The notes beneath the pieces were generated by a model. That model was not told the origin of the DNA, did no database searches, and saw nothing but the letters and a program-made list of their open reading frames with translations. 38,886 nucleotides of DNA from an uncultured Pirellulaceae bacterium (GTDB lineage Bacteria; Planctomycetota; Planctomycetia; Pirellulales; Pirellulaceae), in assembly GCA_905480545.1 (NCBI GenBank), contig CAJQQR010000275.1, positions 1-38,886 on the forward strand, written 5' to 3'. A program made the translations under genes and the position numbers. Each line of letters begins with the position of its first letter. The first letter of the stretch is position 1. Shown one piece after another: positions 1-7,337 of this stretch.

Positions 1-211
1 CTAATTGTGCTGGCTTGCTGTTCCCAACCTCTGGCATCTCGGTGCTACCCTCCGCAGACAACGAGTGCGCCGCATTTTGCGCCGCTTTTGAAAATGGATT
101 GACATCATTGTGCGTAGCTCGATCAAAGTGTTCGTCGATTGCTTGCAAATAATGTTTACGCGCAACTTGTGGGCTATTCCCGATCCAATTGCAAATAACG
201 TGGGATGGAAT
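1..211 (-). pseudogene. C-terminal tail of a tyrosine recombinase (truncated 5', runs off left edge)
   Basis: Reading the minus strand from 211 downward gives an open frame with the last catalytic box of a phage-type integrase: a WIGNS box followed by KHYLQ, where Tyr is the nucleophile, then a polar tail ending in a stretch like NSKPAQL. This tail is typical of site-specific integrases in planctomycetes. Upstream of 211 the frame loses similarity, and no Arg/His-x-x-Arg boxes can be seen, so the N-terminal and core domains are missing. The frame is still open at base 1, so the C-terminus lies outside the window. It is probably a non-functional remnant of an integrative element. A different frame in the same bases gives a 72-codon ORF, which I consider spurious. 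Confidence 0.6.
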
Positions 212-581
212 TGTCGCAATGAAAATCAACCTCGACCGAGAACTGGGAGTCACAAAGAAAAGTGAACTCGTATTTCGTCGGCCAAGGTGCTCGTTTTAGC
301 TATTCACCCCAACCAGCGTCATCCTTCTCACTGCCAGTTTATAGAAAAACGAAGCTGATCATTGCAGAGCGGTATTTTGAGAGGGCGAGCTCGTTTTATA
401 TTTTCGCCCCCATCATCCCGGACCCATCACATGAGGCGAACAACTGTTGCATCTTTTTCGTGAAGTGGAAGGAAGGCAGTTTTCAAAGCCTTAAACGCCT
501 GCTTGAATCCCACTTATTCCACGCAGTCTGACGATAACTTTCTTCATGCGATTGCCTGTCAAGCTGCTGGGCCAATGAGAC
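212..581. other. intergenic spacer
   Basis: Short ORFs here have no recognisable domain, no good ribosome-binding site and atypical composition. I see no RNA gene or clear repeat. Confidence 0.5.
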
Positions 582-2030
582 TTAATACAGATACAAATCC
601 AGCTTCCGATAAAACAGTTCTGCATTGTTGGATTGAATCAGAATTCGGCCGGAAGATGGATTCGCTTTTGTTCCCGAATGCATGACGCGGTTGTTTATTG
701 CGAGTGAAACTTTTCCATCGCGATTCTCGATGACAATACGGTTCCATTCACCCAGCGGTTTTTCAATCTCATCCTTGCCGCGATAGCCGAGTTCGTTTTT
801 CCAGAGGCCTTTCCCGGGTCTTTCGAACCGTTGCCCATTTTTGGTTTCACCATCGACGGTCAGCGACGCTCCGGAAATAATGCAAAGATCACCGGTCGCG
901 CCTTCGAGTAATTGGCATTCAAGTGACTTCGGAAAAAGCCTGTCCTCGCCAGTCGCATTGAAGAAAAGCCCGGCATCCCGTCCACGGTTTTTGCCATCCC
1001 AGGTTTTCGTTCCCCATTTGAATTCCGCCACAAGTCGATAGTTTTGAAATTCCTGTTTGGTAGCAAGATATCCCATGTGCTGACCGCTGACCCTAAGAAG
1101 GCCGTCTGCCATCGTATAGACTCCATCAGGATCGCGGTCTTTTTCGGGTGCCACGTTACGCTCATCTGAGTTGTGAATAAACGTGTAAAATTTGCTGAGG
1201 TCCCTACCGTTTAGAAGATGGATGACTTTTGTTTCCTGCTCTTCTCTCTTCAGCACCTTCAGTCTCAGCTTGCGATATTCCACCTTCATTGGTGGTCCCA
1301 CGTGGACCTGCACTCCGAGAAACCCGGACAACCGTCGGTGAAGCGGGTCCTTATCGGTCACCTCGCTCATGAGCACGCCGTTCACGTAGTGTTGCAGGCG
1401 ATTGCCCCGCACAATTAGATGAACCTGATTCCAGTCCTGACTCTTGATGTGCTTGGTTAGCTCTTCCTTTGTGCCTAGCGAATCAACCACCACCGTTGGA
1501 GTCCATGCATTCTTCTTGATGAGCTTCTTCTTATCCTCTGCCCCAATTGCCTTTTCTAATTTAGGGATAACCGTCTTCTGACCCGAATAGGCCAAAGTCG
1601 TGCGCCCCCGCTCTTCGTAATTCTGCCCCGTGTATCGATTCTTCCCATCGATGTCCGCCTGATAGCCTGTGAGTGCGTAGGGATGATCGTTCATCTTCTC
1701 GCTCCGATAATTGATCCCACTGTTGCCGTCCTTGGTAATCCGGTATTCCAGTTTCAATTCGAAGTCTGCTGGCTGGGCCTCTTCCCAAATGAGGAAAGTG
1801 TTTCGCTTTACCAACGTCTTCGGCGTAATCTCACCTACCAAACATCCGTTTTCCACCCTCCAGTAGACTGGATCTCCTTTCCATCCGCTGAGGGTCTTTC
1901 CGTCGAAAATCGAAACGAATCCGGCATCGTCAGCCTTTATTGCCTCGTCGCCGTACATCGGTGCGGTGCATAAAAGAAAAACCAGTAATGCCAAAACATG
2001 CACACGGAAATATCGCATCGTTGATCTCAT
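582..2030 (-). CDS. secreted two-domain DUF1080 (3-keto-disaccharide hydrolase-type) protein
   Basis: The product has a signal peptide (MRYFRVHVLALLVFLLC near the N-terminus, cleaved around MYGDEA) followed by two copies of the DUF1080 concanavalin-like fold. The first opens with FVSIFDGKTLSGW and contains NSGINYRS; the second opens with VIHLLNGRDLSKFYTF and contains RDAGLFFNATG. DUF1080 domains are abundant in planctomycetes and some act on 3-keto sugars; the substrate here cannot be told from sequence. The longest frame begins at a TTG at 2093, but the ATG at 2030 (or 2018) gives a normal signal peptide, so I start at 2030. Length is normal for a tandem protein. It has no operon partner. 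It probably acts in the periplasm on polysaccharide breakdown products. Confidence 0.85.
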   Translation of the reverse strand: MRSTMRYFRVHVLALLVFLLCTAPMYGDEAIKADDAGFVSIFDGKTLSGWKGDPVYWRVENGCLVGEITPKTLVKRNTFLIWEEAQPADFELKLEYRITKDGNSGINYRSEKMNDHPYALTGYQADIDGKNRYTGQNYEERGRTTLAYSGQKTVIPKLEKAIGAEDKKKLIKKNAWTPTVVVDSLGTKEELTKHIKSQDWNQVHLIVRGNRLQHYVNGVLMSEVTDKDPLHRRLSGFLGVQVHVGPPMKVEYRKLRLKVLKREEQETKVIHLLNGRDLSKFYTFIHNSDERNVAPEKDRDPDGVYTMADGLLRVSGQHMGYLATKQEFQNYRLVAEFKWGTKTWDGKNRGRDAGLFFNATGEDRLFPKSLECQLLEGATGDLCIISGASLTVDGETKNGQRFERPGKGLWKNELGYRGKDEIEKPLGEWNRIVIENRDGKVSLAINNRVMHSGTKANPSSGRILIQSNNAELFYRKLDLYLY

Positions 2031-2695
2031 CTTGAGGATTTGACTTTCTATTCTTCGACTGCTGTGAATTTGCTTTTTGAGTAAGGTGCCCAAGGATCCA
2101 TCATGGAACCATCATAGGGAAGATCGTGTTTGATCTCGACGAAAATATTGGCTCATCGTCCTGCTGACTTCAATATACATAAATACTGATGCAAATTCAG
2201 TTGCCTTAGCTCAGTACGACTGGACCCCAGATTTTGACTTGTAGCGAAATAAATTGTTTTGAAAACATTCACGCTGCCGTGGGTAACGTAAGCGTCAAGA
2301 AGTTCTTTAACCGAACCGATGCTTAAGTTCTCTTTTGAACAATGTGAGAAACCGAATTGGCTGTAGTGAGTTGCGAGTTCAACATTTTTTTGGCCGCGAT
2401 GATAGGGTTCCCCGCGGCAATTGGCGGGATGGGGGGGGTTAGGGATCCGGCCAGTTCGCAATCTAGAATACGGGTTCCCCGATATTGAACAACGAGTGAT
2501 CCATGCGTGGTGGGATCGCTGAATCCATCTGACGATGACACAAATCAGCCACTGATGTTTCCGAATCGGCAAGCTCCTTGTCATCCCACTGAATTACCAT
2601 GGCTGTATACTGACCGATAGAAGCAGCGGCGTGTCAAAATTGCGATTTAGGGTTTGATATGAAAACAGAACTGGGGCCAGTTATACTTGTCCTCT

Positions 2696-2715
2696 CGGTA
2701 TGGTGTTCCATACCG
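2696..2715. repeat. perfect 8-bp hairpin
   Basis: CGGTATGG and CCATACCG are separated by a 4-nt loop TGTT. There is no following T-run, so it is not an obvious terminator; function unknown. Confidence 0.5.
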
Positions 2716-2836
2716 GGTAATAACTGAAAGAAGTCACTTACTCGGGAACCAAACCGGGTATAAACAAGTTCTGTGGCCCGATGGTGCGGTGTTCGTTTTA
2801 CAATCGGGTGCAAATGATTTATTCGGTTGCATGAAC

Positions 2837-2860
2837 TTGCTCTTGAGTTGCTCTTGAGTT
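2837..2860. repeat. 11-bp tandem duplication
   Basis: Two adjacent exact copies of TTGCTCTTGAG, in a non-coding stretch. Confidence 0.9.
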
Positions 2861-3133
2861 CCTCGGTCTCATCGTTGCCAGTTGAGCAATTCAAATTGAA
2901 TGACGAGTCACTTGCTTTGGCGACGTTTGGTTGGCGAGGCAGATTGTTCCTGTCGGCAGTTGAACATCGATGGTCCGACTGACGGTAAGTTTCCTTCGGT
3001 TTCGTGCCCACGTCGCAAGAGCTGCAAACTGTCAATCACTGCAGCGAATTGCTCGGAATGAATTGGACTTCAAATCAACTTCAGGGTAGACTTTGGCTTC
3101 GTGTCGATCCAACAGATTACGCAACAAAAGCCC

Positions 3134-3224
3134 ACAGAACCAACGGATGAATCGAAGTGCCGTCACACTCTGTTTTTTTGCTTGCGTGCTGGTTGTCGGC
3201 ACTCGATTATCCTGAACGTTATCC
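3134..3224 (+). other. attC-like cassette recombination site (site 1)
   Basis: The site has attC architecture. R'' is ACAGAAC (3134-3140), followed by a 5-nt spacer. L'' at 3146-3162 (GATGAATCGAAGTGCCG) pairs with L' at 3197-3211 (CGGCACTCGATTATC) with two single-base bulges in L'', one of them the extrahelical G expected in attC. A 6-nt spacer CTGAAC then precedes R' GTTATCC (3218-3224). R'' is imperfect (AGAAC rather than ATAAC). The spacer lengths match the second site. An ORF that starts at 3149 and resembles a lipoprotein leader is just this palindrome arm. Confidence 0.72.
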
Positions 3225-3339
3225 CGCTAGGCGGCTGTCTTGGTACGACACGTAATAATCTTACGCCGTCTTATTTCGAAAATTGTGGGCGCAACGGGCT
3301 TTAGAGTCTTGAACCGCATTTTATTATTGGGTGATTTGC

Positions 3340-3687
3340 ATGGGTGTTGTAATAATGTTCGTCGGCGGATGGCCAATTCTAATTTCCGCCATTATCTTTC
3401 TTATTGCAGTTAACCGACGTGATATTCGGCAAGGAGTTTTCTTTGGCGTTGGATTTATTTCATTCGTGTTATTAGCAGCTGGCACATATTTTTATTTCTC
3501 TGCCATTGATCCGCCCGATCATGCTGGGGCCGGGCCTACGGGAGATTGGGGCTGGATAATACGCGGTGTTCGAGTCTGGGCGTCTTTACCTGGTGTCGCT
3601 TCACTAATTGCATGGGCTGCTGCAAAATTGCCCACCGAAGAGCGAGTCGCGAAACGTAACGAGACCAAAATCCTAAAAAAACCGTAA
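3340..3687 (+). CDS. small membrane protein, cassette gene; possible -1 frameshift into a zinc-ribbon tail
   Basis: The gene encodes about 115 residues with hydrophobic segments MFVGGWPILISAIIFLIAV, FGVGFISFVLLAAGTYFYF and a weaker one near VWASLPGVASLIAWAA, so two or three membrane spans are likely. I do not recognise the family. A GTG at 3331 is possible, but the ATG at 3340 is preferred. The 0-frame stops right after ILKKP. At that point lies A7 (3675-3681) in the heptamer phase A AAA AAA. A -1 shift there opens 62 more codons (to 3869) starting TVIKFSCPNCNAP, a CxxC zinc-ribbon-like motif, and ending with a TAA inside the R'' box of the next attC, where cassette genes commonly end. So either a frameshift mutation or programmed slippage. 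Confidence 0.55.
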   Translation: MGVVIMFVGGWPILISAIIFLIAVNRRDIRQGVFFGVGFISFVLLAAGTYFYFSAIDPPDHAGAGPTGDWGWIIRGVRVWASLPGVASLIAWAAAKLPTEERVAKRNETKILKKP

Positions 3688-3869
3688 TCAAATTTAGTTG
3701 TCCTAATTGCAATGCGCCATCAAAATCTCCACGCGATGACCGAGGCGTTGATGCAAAATTTAGATGTTGTGCGGCCGAATTAGTTATTCCAGACAATCAG
3801 CCTAATGATTGGCGCAATTACCAATCCTCCAACAAGCAGTCTGGCATACATTCAAACGTTGCGGGATAA
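3681..3869 (+). pseudogene. -1-frame extension with partial zinc ribbon (KFSCPNC ... FRCC)
   Basis: Codons in this frame read IKFSCPNCNAP, then DAKFRCCAAELVIPDN, the pattern of the zinc-ribbon modules common in planctomycete proteins (CPxC ... CPxC-x-LVIP). The second knuckle has CC instead of CxxC, so metal binding is doubtful. The frame has no own start codon near its beginning and no ribosome-binding site, so it is best read as the displaced 3' part of the preceding membrane gene. Confidence 0.45.
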
Positions 3870-3988
3870 CAAAGCGTTGGACCGAAGCCGCTATAATCAA
3901 TCGAGACTCGCGGGATAGGCTGCGCCAATTATATCCCGCTCAAACACTTGCGAGTCGATTGTCGGCTCGGTCAACTTGAACGTGATCT
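3864..3988 (+). other. attC-like cassette recombination site (site 2)
   Basis: R'' GGATAAC (3864-3870), 5-nt spacer AAAGC, L'' GTTGGACCGAAGCCG (3876-3890), L' CGGCTCGGTCAAC (3963-3975) with single-base bulges on the L'' side, 6-nt spacer TTGAAC, R' GTGATCT (3982-3988). The interior is also palindromic: AATCGA-CTCGC near 3899-3911 pairs with GCGAGTCGATT (3950-3960), and GCGGGATA (about 3910-3917) pairs with TATCCCGC (3932-3939). The result is one long imperfect cruciform, as in chromosomal-integron attC sites. R' deviates from GTTRRRY at its third base. Confidence 0.75.
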
Positions 3989-3997
3989 GGCTAGACC

Positions 3998-4612
3998 ATG
4001 AACATCGAACGAGAATTTCGCGACCTTCTCGATCACGATTGCTCCCGTGATGATGTCGTAGACTATCTGGCTTCGCACCCAGAACTACTTCCGGTCTGGT
4101 TTCCTCGCGACAGTCAGATGTACGTTCGACTTCATTTGTTTGCCGACGAAATTGCCGACTTTGCCTACCATCGCGACGACACGCCCGGTGAACTCTGGCG
4201 TTTTTATCGAATCGCGAACCCGAATGCACGCTTGCTTGATGGCGATGCCCCTAGTGATGAGTTGACCCGCGAACTTCAGAACTTGATTACGTGGAATACT
4301 TGGTTTCAAACAAATCTGGAAAACGAGTCACACTCGAAACCAATAGCATGTGCAGAGTTTGTCGCCTATGAACCAGAGATTTATCTCGTAATTGGGCGAC
4401 GTGCCGAGATTGAATCATTTCAGAATCATCACAAATTTGAGAACTGGTCATTCATTGGTCGCGAACAATACGCGAACATTCGACCAATTACATTTGACAA
4501 TTTAATCGTCGCCCTTTCTGATAATGCTTGGCGTAGCAACGAAACTATCAAGATGCTGGAACACACGAACGGCGAAACCTCGATTGTTCAAACGTTTCCG
4601 AATCGCTCGTGA
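3998..4612 (+). CDS. Shedu (DUF4263)-like protein, apparently catalytically degenerate; gene cassette
   Basis: The 204-residue product starts 9 nt after the R' box of one attC and stops 5 nt before R'' of the next, which is classic cassette packing. The N-terminus (EFRDLLD, then DDVVDYLASHPELL) matches the helical entry to DUF4263/Shedu nucleases. The C-terminus (YLVIGRR, residues 129-135, then IRPITFDNLI, 161-170) matches their VIGR and ITYDELL strands. In the PD-(D/E)xK core, Asp54 (ADEIADFAY) and Gln94 are in place, but the expected E-x-K is read as FYRIANPN (69-76), with Arg71 and Ala73 at the Glu and Lys positions. Shedu proteins are anti-phage nucleases; this one may be an inactive binding subunit or decoy. 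It is shorter than full SduA. Family assignment is by motif only. Confidence 0.55.
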   Translation: MNIEREFRDLLDHDCSRDDVVDYLASHPELLPVWFPRDSQMYVRLHLFADEIADFAYHRDDTPGELWRFYRIANPNARLLDGDAPSDELTRELQNLITWNTWFQTNLENESHSKPIACAEFVAYEPEIYLVIGRRAEIESFQNHHKFENWSFIGREQYANIRPITFDNLIVALSDNAWRSNETIKMLEHTNGETSIVQTFPNRS

Positions 4613-4617
4613 TCGCC

Positions 4618-4700
4618 AGATAACAATGTGATGCACGCGAGTCGAGCGGTTTTGGAATTGAGAATCTTTCGCGCGTGCCCGGTGACGCGTGACGTTATGA
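4618..4700 (+). other. attC-like cassette recombination site (site 3), abutted by an IS
   Basis: R'' AGATAAC (4618-4624), 5-nt spacer AATGT, L'' beginning GATGCACGCG (4630-4639), interior GCACGCG/CGCGTGC pairing (about 4633-4639 with 4672-4678), L' region CCGGTGAC (4679-4686), spacer and R' GTTATGA (4694-4700). L''/L' pairing is less perfect than in the other two sites, but box order and spacing agree. The IS inverted repeat starts at the last base of R'. A CGTTAT copy (4693-4698) recurs on the other side of the IS at 6180-6185. Confidence 0.62.
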
Positions 4701-4715
4701 AGTCCTTGGTTTGGG

Positions 4716-5015
4716 AATAGGGTATGAATAATATTTCTGCTGATATTTTTTCTTTCTTCGTGAGATAGATCAAACGAGTTGACGGATACGACTATTCGCG
4801 GTGTCCAAGGATTTTTGTTGCACTTGGTCTCAGTTGTCCATACGTTTTGTCACGCTCAGTGATTGGTGCCATGTCGCATTCGTTATGTCAGGTTTCGATC
4901 GCTGCTTGATGCTTTTGCGAATTGACCTTGTCAAAGTTACGCGATCATGGCGATGTCTTTCGGTTGATCGTCTCGGTTCGTTTGAGTTGTTTGGATTGGT
5001 GATTTGAAAGATGGA
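4716..5015 (-). ncRNA. candidate guide (seek/bridge) RNA region of the IS1111-like element
   Basis: This 300-nt stretch lies between the transposase stop and the left inverted repeat and has no conserved ORF. In IS1111-type elements the RNA that specifies donor and target is encoded in the region 3' of the transposase. I have not derived a fold or the guide loops; the call rests on position and element type only. Confidence 0.35.
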
Positions 5016-6062
5016 TTAAGTTGACTCTGGAAGAAGTTTGGTTTGATCGTAGTCTGCGTGGTCTTTGAGCATCGCCCAAGCGATCACCAGTATCCGGCGA
5101 GCTATTGCTACCGCCGCTTTCTTTCGGCGAACTTGTTTGCCAGCATGGATTCGCTCGTAGGTTGTACGACTCCATTGGTTGTATCGAAGTGAACACCAGG
5201 CACATTCCACGAGGAGGGTCCGAAGCAATCTCGAACCTCGTTTTGTAATTCTTCCCCTTCTGTCCGTTTCACCTGATTGATACTGACGAGGAACTAAACC
5301 GGCGTAAGCCGAAACTTGTCGGCCGCTTTCAAATCGTTTGGCGTCGTCGATCGCCGTGACGATGGCTCCAGCGGTGACTCGCCCGACACCTGGAATCTTC
5401 ATAACACGTTGAACTCGATCATCTTCGCGAGCAAGAGTATTTGACTTTCGTTCTACAACAGCAAGAAGTTCGGTCACATGATCCAATTGAGTAAGAAGTT
5501 GATCAAGTTGGCCTTTCCAGAGTTCCGCCATTGAGCAATCTTCCAGAGTCTTCCGATAAGAGTTGATTTGTTCTCGGCCGGTAAACCAAGTTCGCTCACC
5601 ACGGCTGATTGGGATGCCTTGTCCGACAAAGACGGCTCGAATAGAGTTTTTCAAACGATTGACTTGTCCCACAAGCTGTTTACGGTACTTGATGATACAT
5701 CGGTACTCTCTCATTTCACGGTTGGGAACGTGAGTTGGCTTGAGCTGGTCAACTGCGGCGAGCCTGGCCAACTTCAGGGCATCGTCCCGGTCCGTTTTTC
5801 GTTTCACGCTTCGCCAACGCCAAGCTTCTTCGTGAGTGCTACAAACCAGTTTGTTTAACCCAAGTTCGTCACAGAGATCGCTGATCCAACCGCTTGCACT
5901 ATACGCTTCCATGACGACGAGGTCGCAGGCATGTGTGGTTAGCACTTTGTGCAGATACCGGCGATCCGTTGAGGCCAGTTGGAAACTGTGTTCGTTGGAA
6001 TTCGTGTCGTAAAAGCAAACCATTGAGTTGAATTTACCCAGATCAATCGCGATAATGTTTAT
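5016..6062 (-). CDS. IS110/IS1111 family DEDD transposase (ATA start proposed)
   Basis: This RuvC-like DEDD recombinase carries Asp7 in IIAIDLGKFN, Glu52 in VVMEAYSAS, Asp91/Asp94 in KTDRDDAL, and a C-terminal Transposase_20 domain (IPGVGRVTAGAIV, SAYAGLVPRQ, ITKRGSRLLRTLL). The first ATG is at 6023, but starting there deletes the residues INIIAIDLGKFNS, including the first catalytic Asp. Going upstream in frame there is no ATG, GTG or TTG before a stop. An AAGGA sits 6-7 nt before an ATA codon at 6060-6062 that occupies the place of the usual Met-Asn-Ile-Ile start. So either ATA is used at low efficiency or the start was mutated from ATG. With it, length is 348 residues, normal for the family. 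Confidence 0.85.
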   Translation of the reverse strand: MNIIAIDLGKFNSMVCFYDTNSNEHSFQLASTDRRYLHKVLTTHACDLVVMEAYSASGWISDLCDELGLNKLVCSTHEEAWRWRSVKRKTDRDDALKLARLAAVDQLKPTHVPNREMREYRCIIKYRKQLVGQVNRLKNSIRAVFVGQGIPISRGERTWFTGREQINSYRKTLEDCSMAELWKGQLDQLLTQLDHVTELLAVVERKSNTLAREDDRVQRVMKIPGVGRVTAGAIVTAIDDAKRFESGRQVSAYAGLVPRQYQSGETDRRGRITKRGSRLLRTLLVECAWCSLRYNQWSRTTYERIHAGKQVRRKKAAVAIARRILVIAWAMLKDHADYDQTKLLPEST

Positions 6063-6218
6063 TGCTTGTTCCTTTGGTTTGGGGATGGAAATTGAGCGAT
6101 TGCGTCAACAGTCAGCTCCGGTTAGTCGCCAGTTTACAAAAACAAACGACTCGCCCCAAACCAAGGACTTACATGGATTCGTTATCCGGTGGCGATCTCC
6201 GATCTGATGCGTCAGTAG

Positions 6219-7337
6219 ATGAGAATTAATTGGAAATTGAACGTGAACGAACAGCCTTATTTAACACGTCGCGAGGTAATTCGATCGATAGGGATTGCGA
6301 CCACTTCACCTCTCGCAGTTTGCCCGCTGTTTGTACGGAATCTGAACGCTGCGGAGTCGCGGGACTGTGTGCGCTTCTTTTTCGTAACAGACACACATTA
6401 CCTTGCGCAGAAAACCAACCCTTCGATGATGGACGACGCTTCCGCGAGGGTGTGTCGGAAACTTGTCGAAACACTCAATTCTATGCAAGGCGAGGACATT
6501 CCAGAGCATGCGGGCGGTGGTCGCGTGGGCAGCCTGCACGGTGTGATCCACGGTGGCGACCTCGTCGACAGTGCTGACAAACAGGGCGGAGCCTACGGCA
6601 AAATGATCGCCACCGAATTTTCTGCCTTTGAGGCGGATTACGGGCTGACCGGGCGTGACGGCCTGCTTAAGTACCCAGTGTATGAGGTACACGGCAATCA
6701 CGATGGTCCTCAGGGCGATACGATAGTCGTGGATGGGATCAAGCGTCGCAATAAGAGCCGCATCGGGGTCAAGCACGTTTCTCCGAACGGGCTGCACTAC
6801 TCATGGGATTGGGAGCACGTCCATTTCATCAATCTTGGAATCGTCGTTGGCGAGGCAGCGGAAGGCCTTCAGCGACGGCGATACGCACCGCTCGAAAGTC
6901 TGGCGTTCTTGCGGGAAGATCTGGCTAAACTTGGCGACGCGAAGCGGCCGATCGTCATCACGCAACATATTGATATTGCTCGCTATTCCGTGGCATATGA
7001 GAAAGACGAGGAGAGATTCCTGCACATGGAGTGGCACCCTCAGGACGTCCACTCCTTCTACGAGACAATACGTCCCTACAATGTGATTGCCGACTTTTTC
7101 GGCCACACCCACACGCGTGATGTTTACGGATGGGAGGGTACGTCTGAAAAGAACGCATTCACCAAGAGCGCCGTCGACGTCTTCAACGGAGACAATGCCA
7201 GCCATTTTCACGGCAACAAACAGGCGTTCTTTTACGTGGAAATCCTGCCCAACGGAATGACTATTCGAGAAGTGTACACCGACGACGCGTGGCAAACGCA
7301 CAAATGGTCGCGGCATATCTGGGGTAAAACGATTTGA
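6219..7337 (+). CDS. Tat-exported calcineurin-like metallophosphoesterase
   Basis: The 372-residue product begins with a twin-arginine-type leader (LTRREVIRSIGIATTSPLAV). The full metallophosphatase set follows: DTH (Asp58, His60), GGDLVD (Asp114), GNHD (Asn160-Asp162), QH (His251) and GHTH (296-299). These ligands bind a di-metal centre that hydrolyses phosphoesters; the substrate is unknown. The ATG at 6219 has no strong Shine-Dalgarno; a GTG at 6243 would be an alternative but would shorten the leader. The gene starts 33 nt after the CGTTAT copy on the right of the IS, so it may once have been the next cassette or the first non-cassette gene; no attC-like palindrome follows it. Confidence 0.85.
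   Translation: MRINWKLNVNEQPYLTRREVIRSIGIATTSPLAVCPLFVRNLNAAESRDCVRFFFVTDTHYLAQKTNPSMMDDASARVCRKLVETLNSMQGEDIPEHAGGGRVGSLHGVIHGGDLVDSADKQGGAYGKMIATEFSAFEADYGLTGRDGLLKYPVYEVHGNHDGPQGDTIVVDGIKRRNKSRIGVKHVSPNGLHYSWDWEHVHFINLGIVVGEAAEGLQRRRYAPLESLAFLREDLAKLGDAKRPIVITQHIDIARYSVAYEKDEERFLHMEWHPQDVHSFYETIRPYNVIADFFGHTHTRDVYGWEGTSEKNAFTKSAVDVFNGDNASHFHGNKQAFFYVEILPNGMTIREVYTDDAWQTHKWSRHIWGKTI

Larger units (their letters stand above)
2031..3133. other. gene-poor spacer before the attC cluster
   Basis: About 1.1 kb without a convincing gene. It holds an 8-bp perfect hairpin (2696-2715), a G8 run near 2432 and an 11-bp tandem duplication (2837-2860). Minus-strand ORFs (2153-2584, 2634-3035) have low-complexity, Ser/Arg-rich composition and match no family that I recognise. 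The last part could be an ORF-less cassette upstream of the first attC, but I cannot identify an attC on its left side. Confidence 0.4.
4700..6170 (-). mobile_element. IS110 family, IS1111-like element inserted at an attC
   Basis: A perfect 16-bp inverted repeat bounds the element: AAGTCCTTGGTTTGGG at 4700-4715 and its complement at 6155-6170. Inside lies a minus-strand DEDD transposase with about 90 nt before it and 300 nt after it. Subterminal inverted repeats and a long 3' non-coding region are features of the IS1111 subgroup. Some members of that subgroup specifically target attC sites (the IS1111-attC group), and this copy sits exactly at an attC R' box. The true ends probably extend a few bases past the repeats; CGTTAT occurs at both outer flanks (4693-4698, 6180-6185). 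Confidence 0.8.

Noticed and set aside
1..219. 72-codon minus-strand ORF at the left edge
   Set aside because: A different frame in the same bases gives the WIGNS/KHYLQ integrase tail, which is clearly the meaningful one.
2696..2715. Perfect 8-bp hairpin as a rho-independent terminator
   Set aside because: No T-run follows on either strand.
3101..3304. ORFs near 3101-3304 and at 3149 that resemble a small lipoprotein leader
   Set aside because: The ATGAATCGAAGTGCCG arm pairs with CGGCACTCGATTATC at 3197-3211; the stretch is an attC palindrome, and the frame stops after about 22 codons.
6219..7337. Metallophosphoesterase as a further gene cassette
   Set aside because: It begins close to the right CGTTAT copy, but no attC-like palindrome follows its stop, so cassette status is unsupported.
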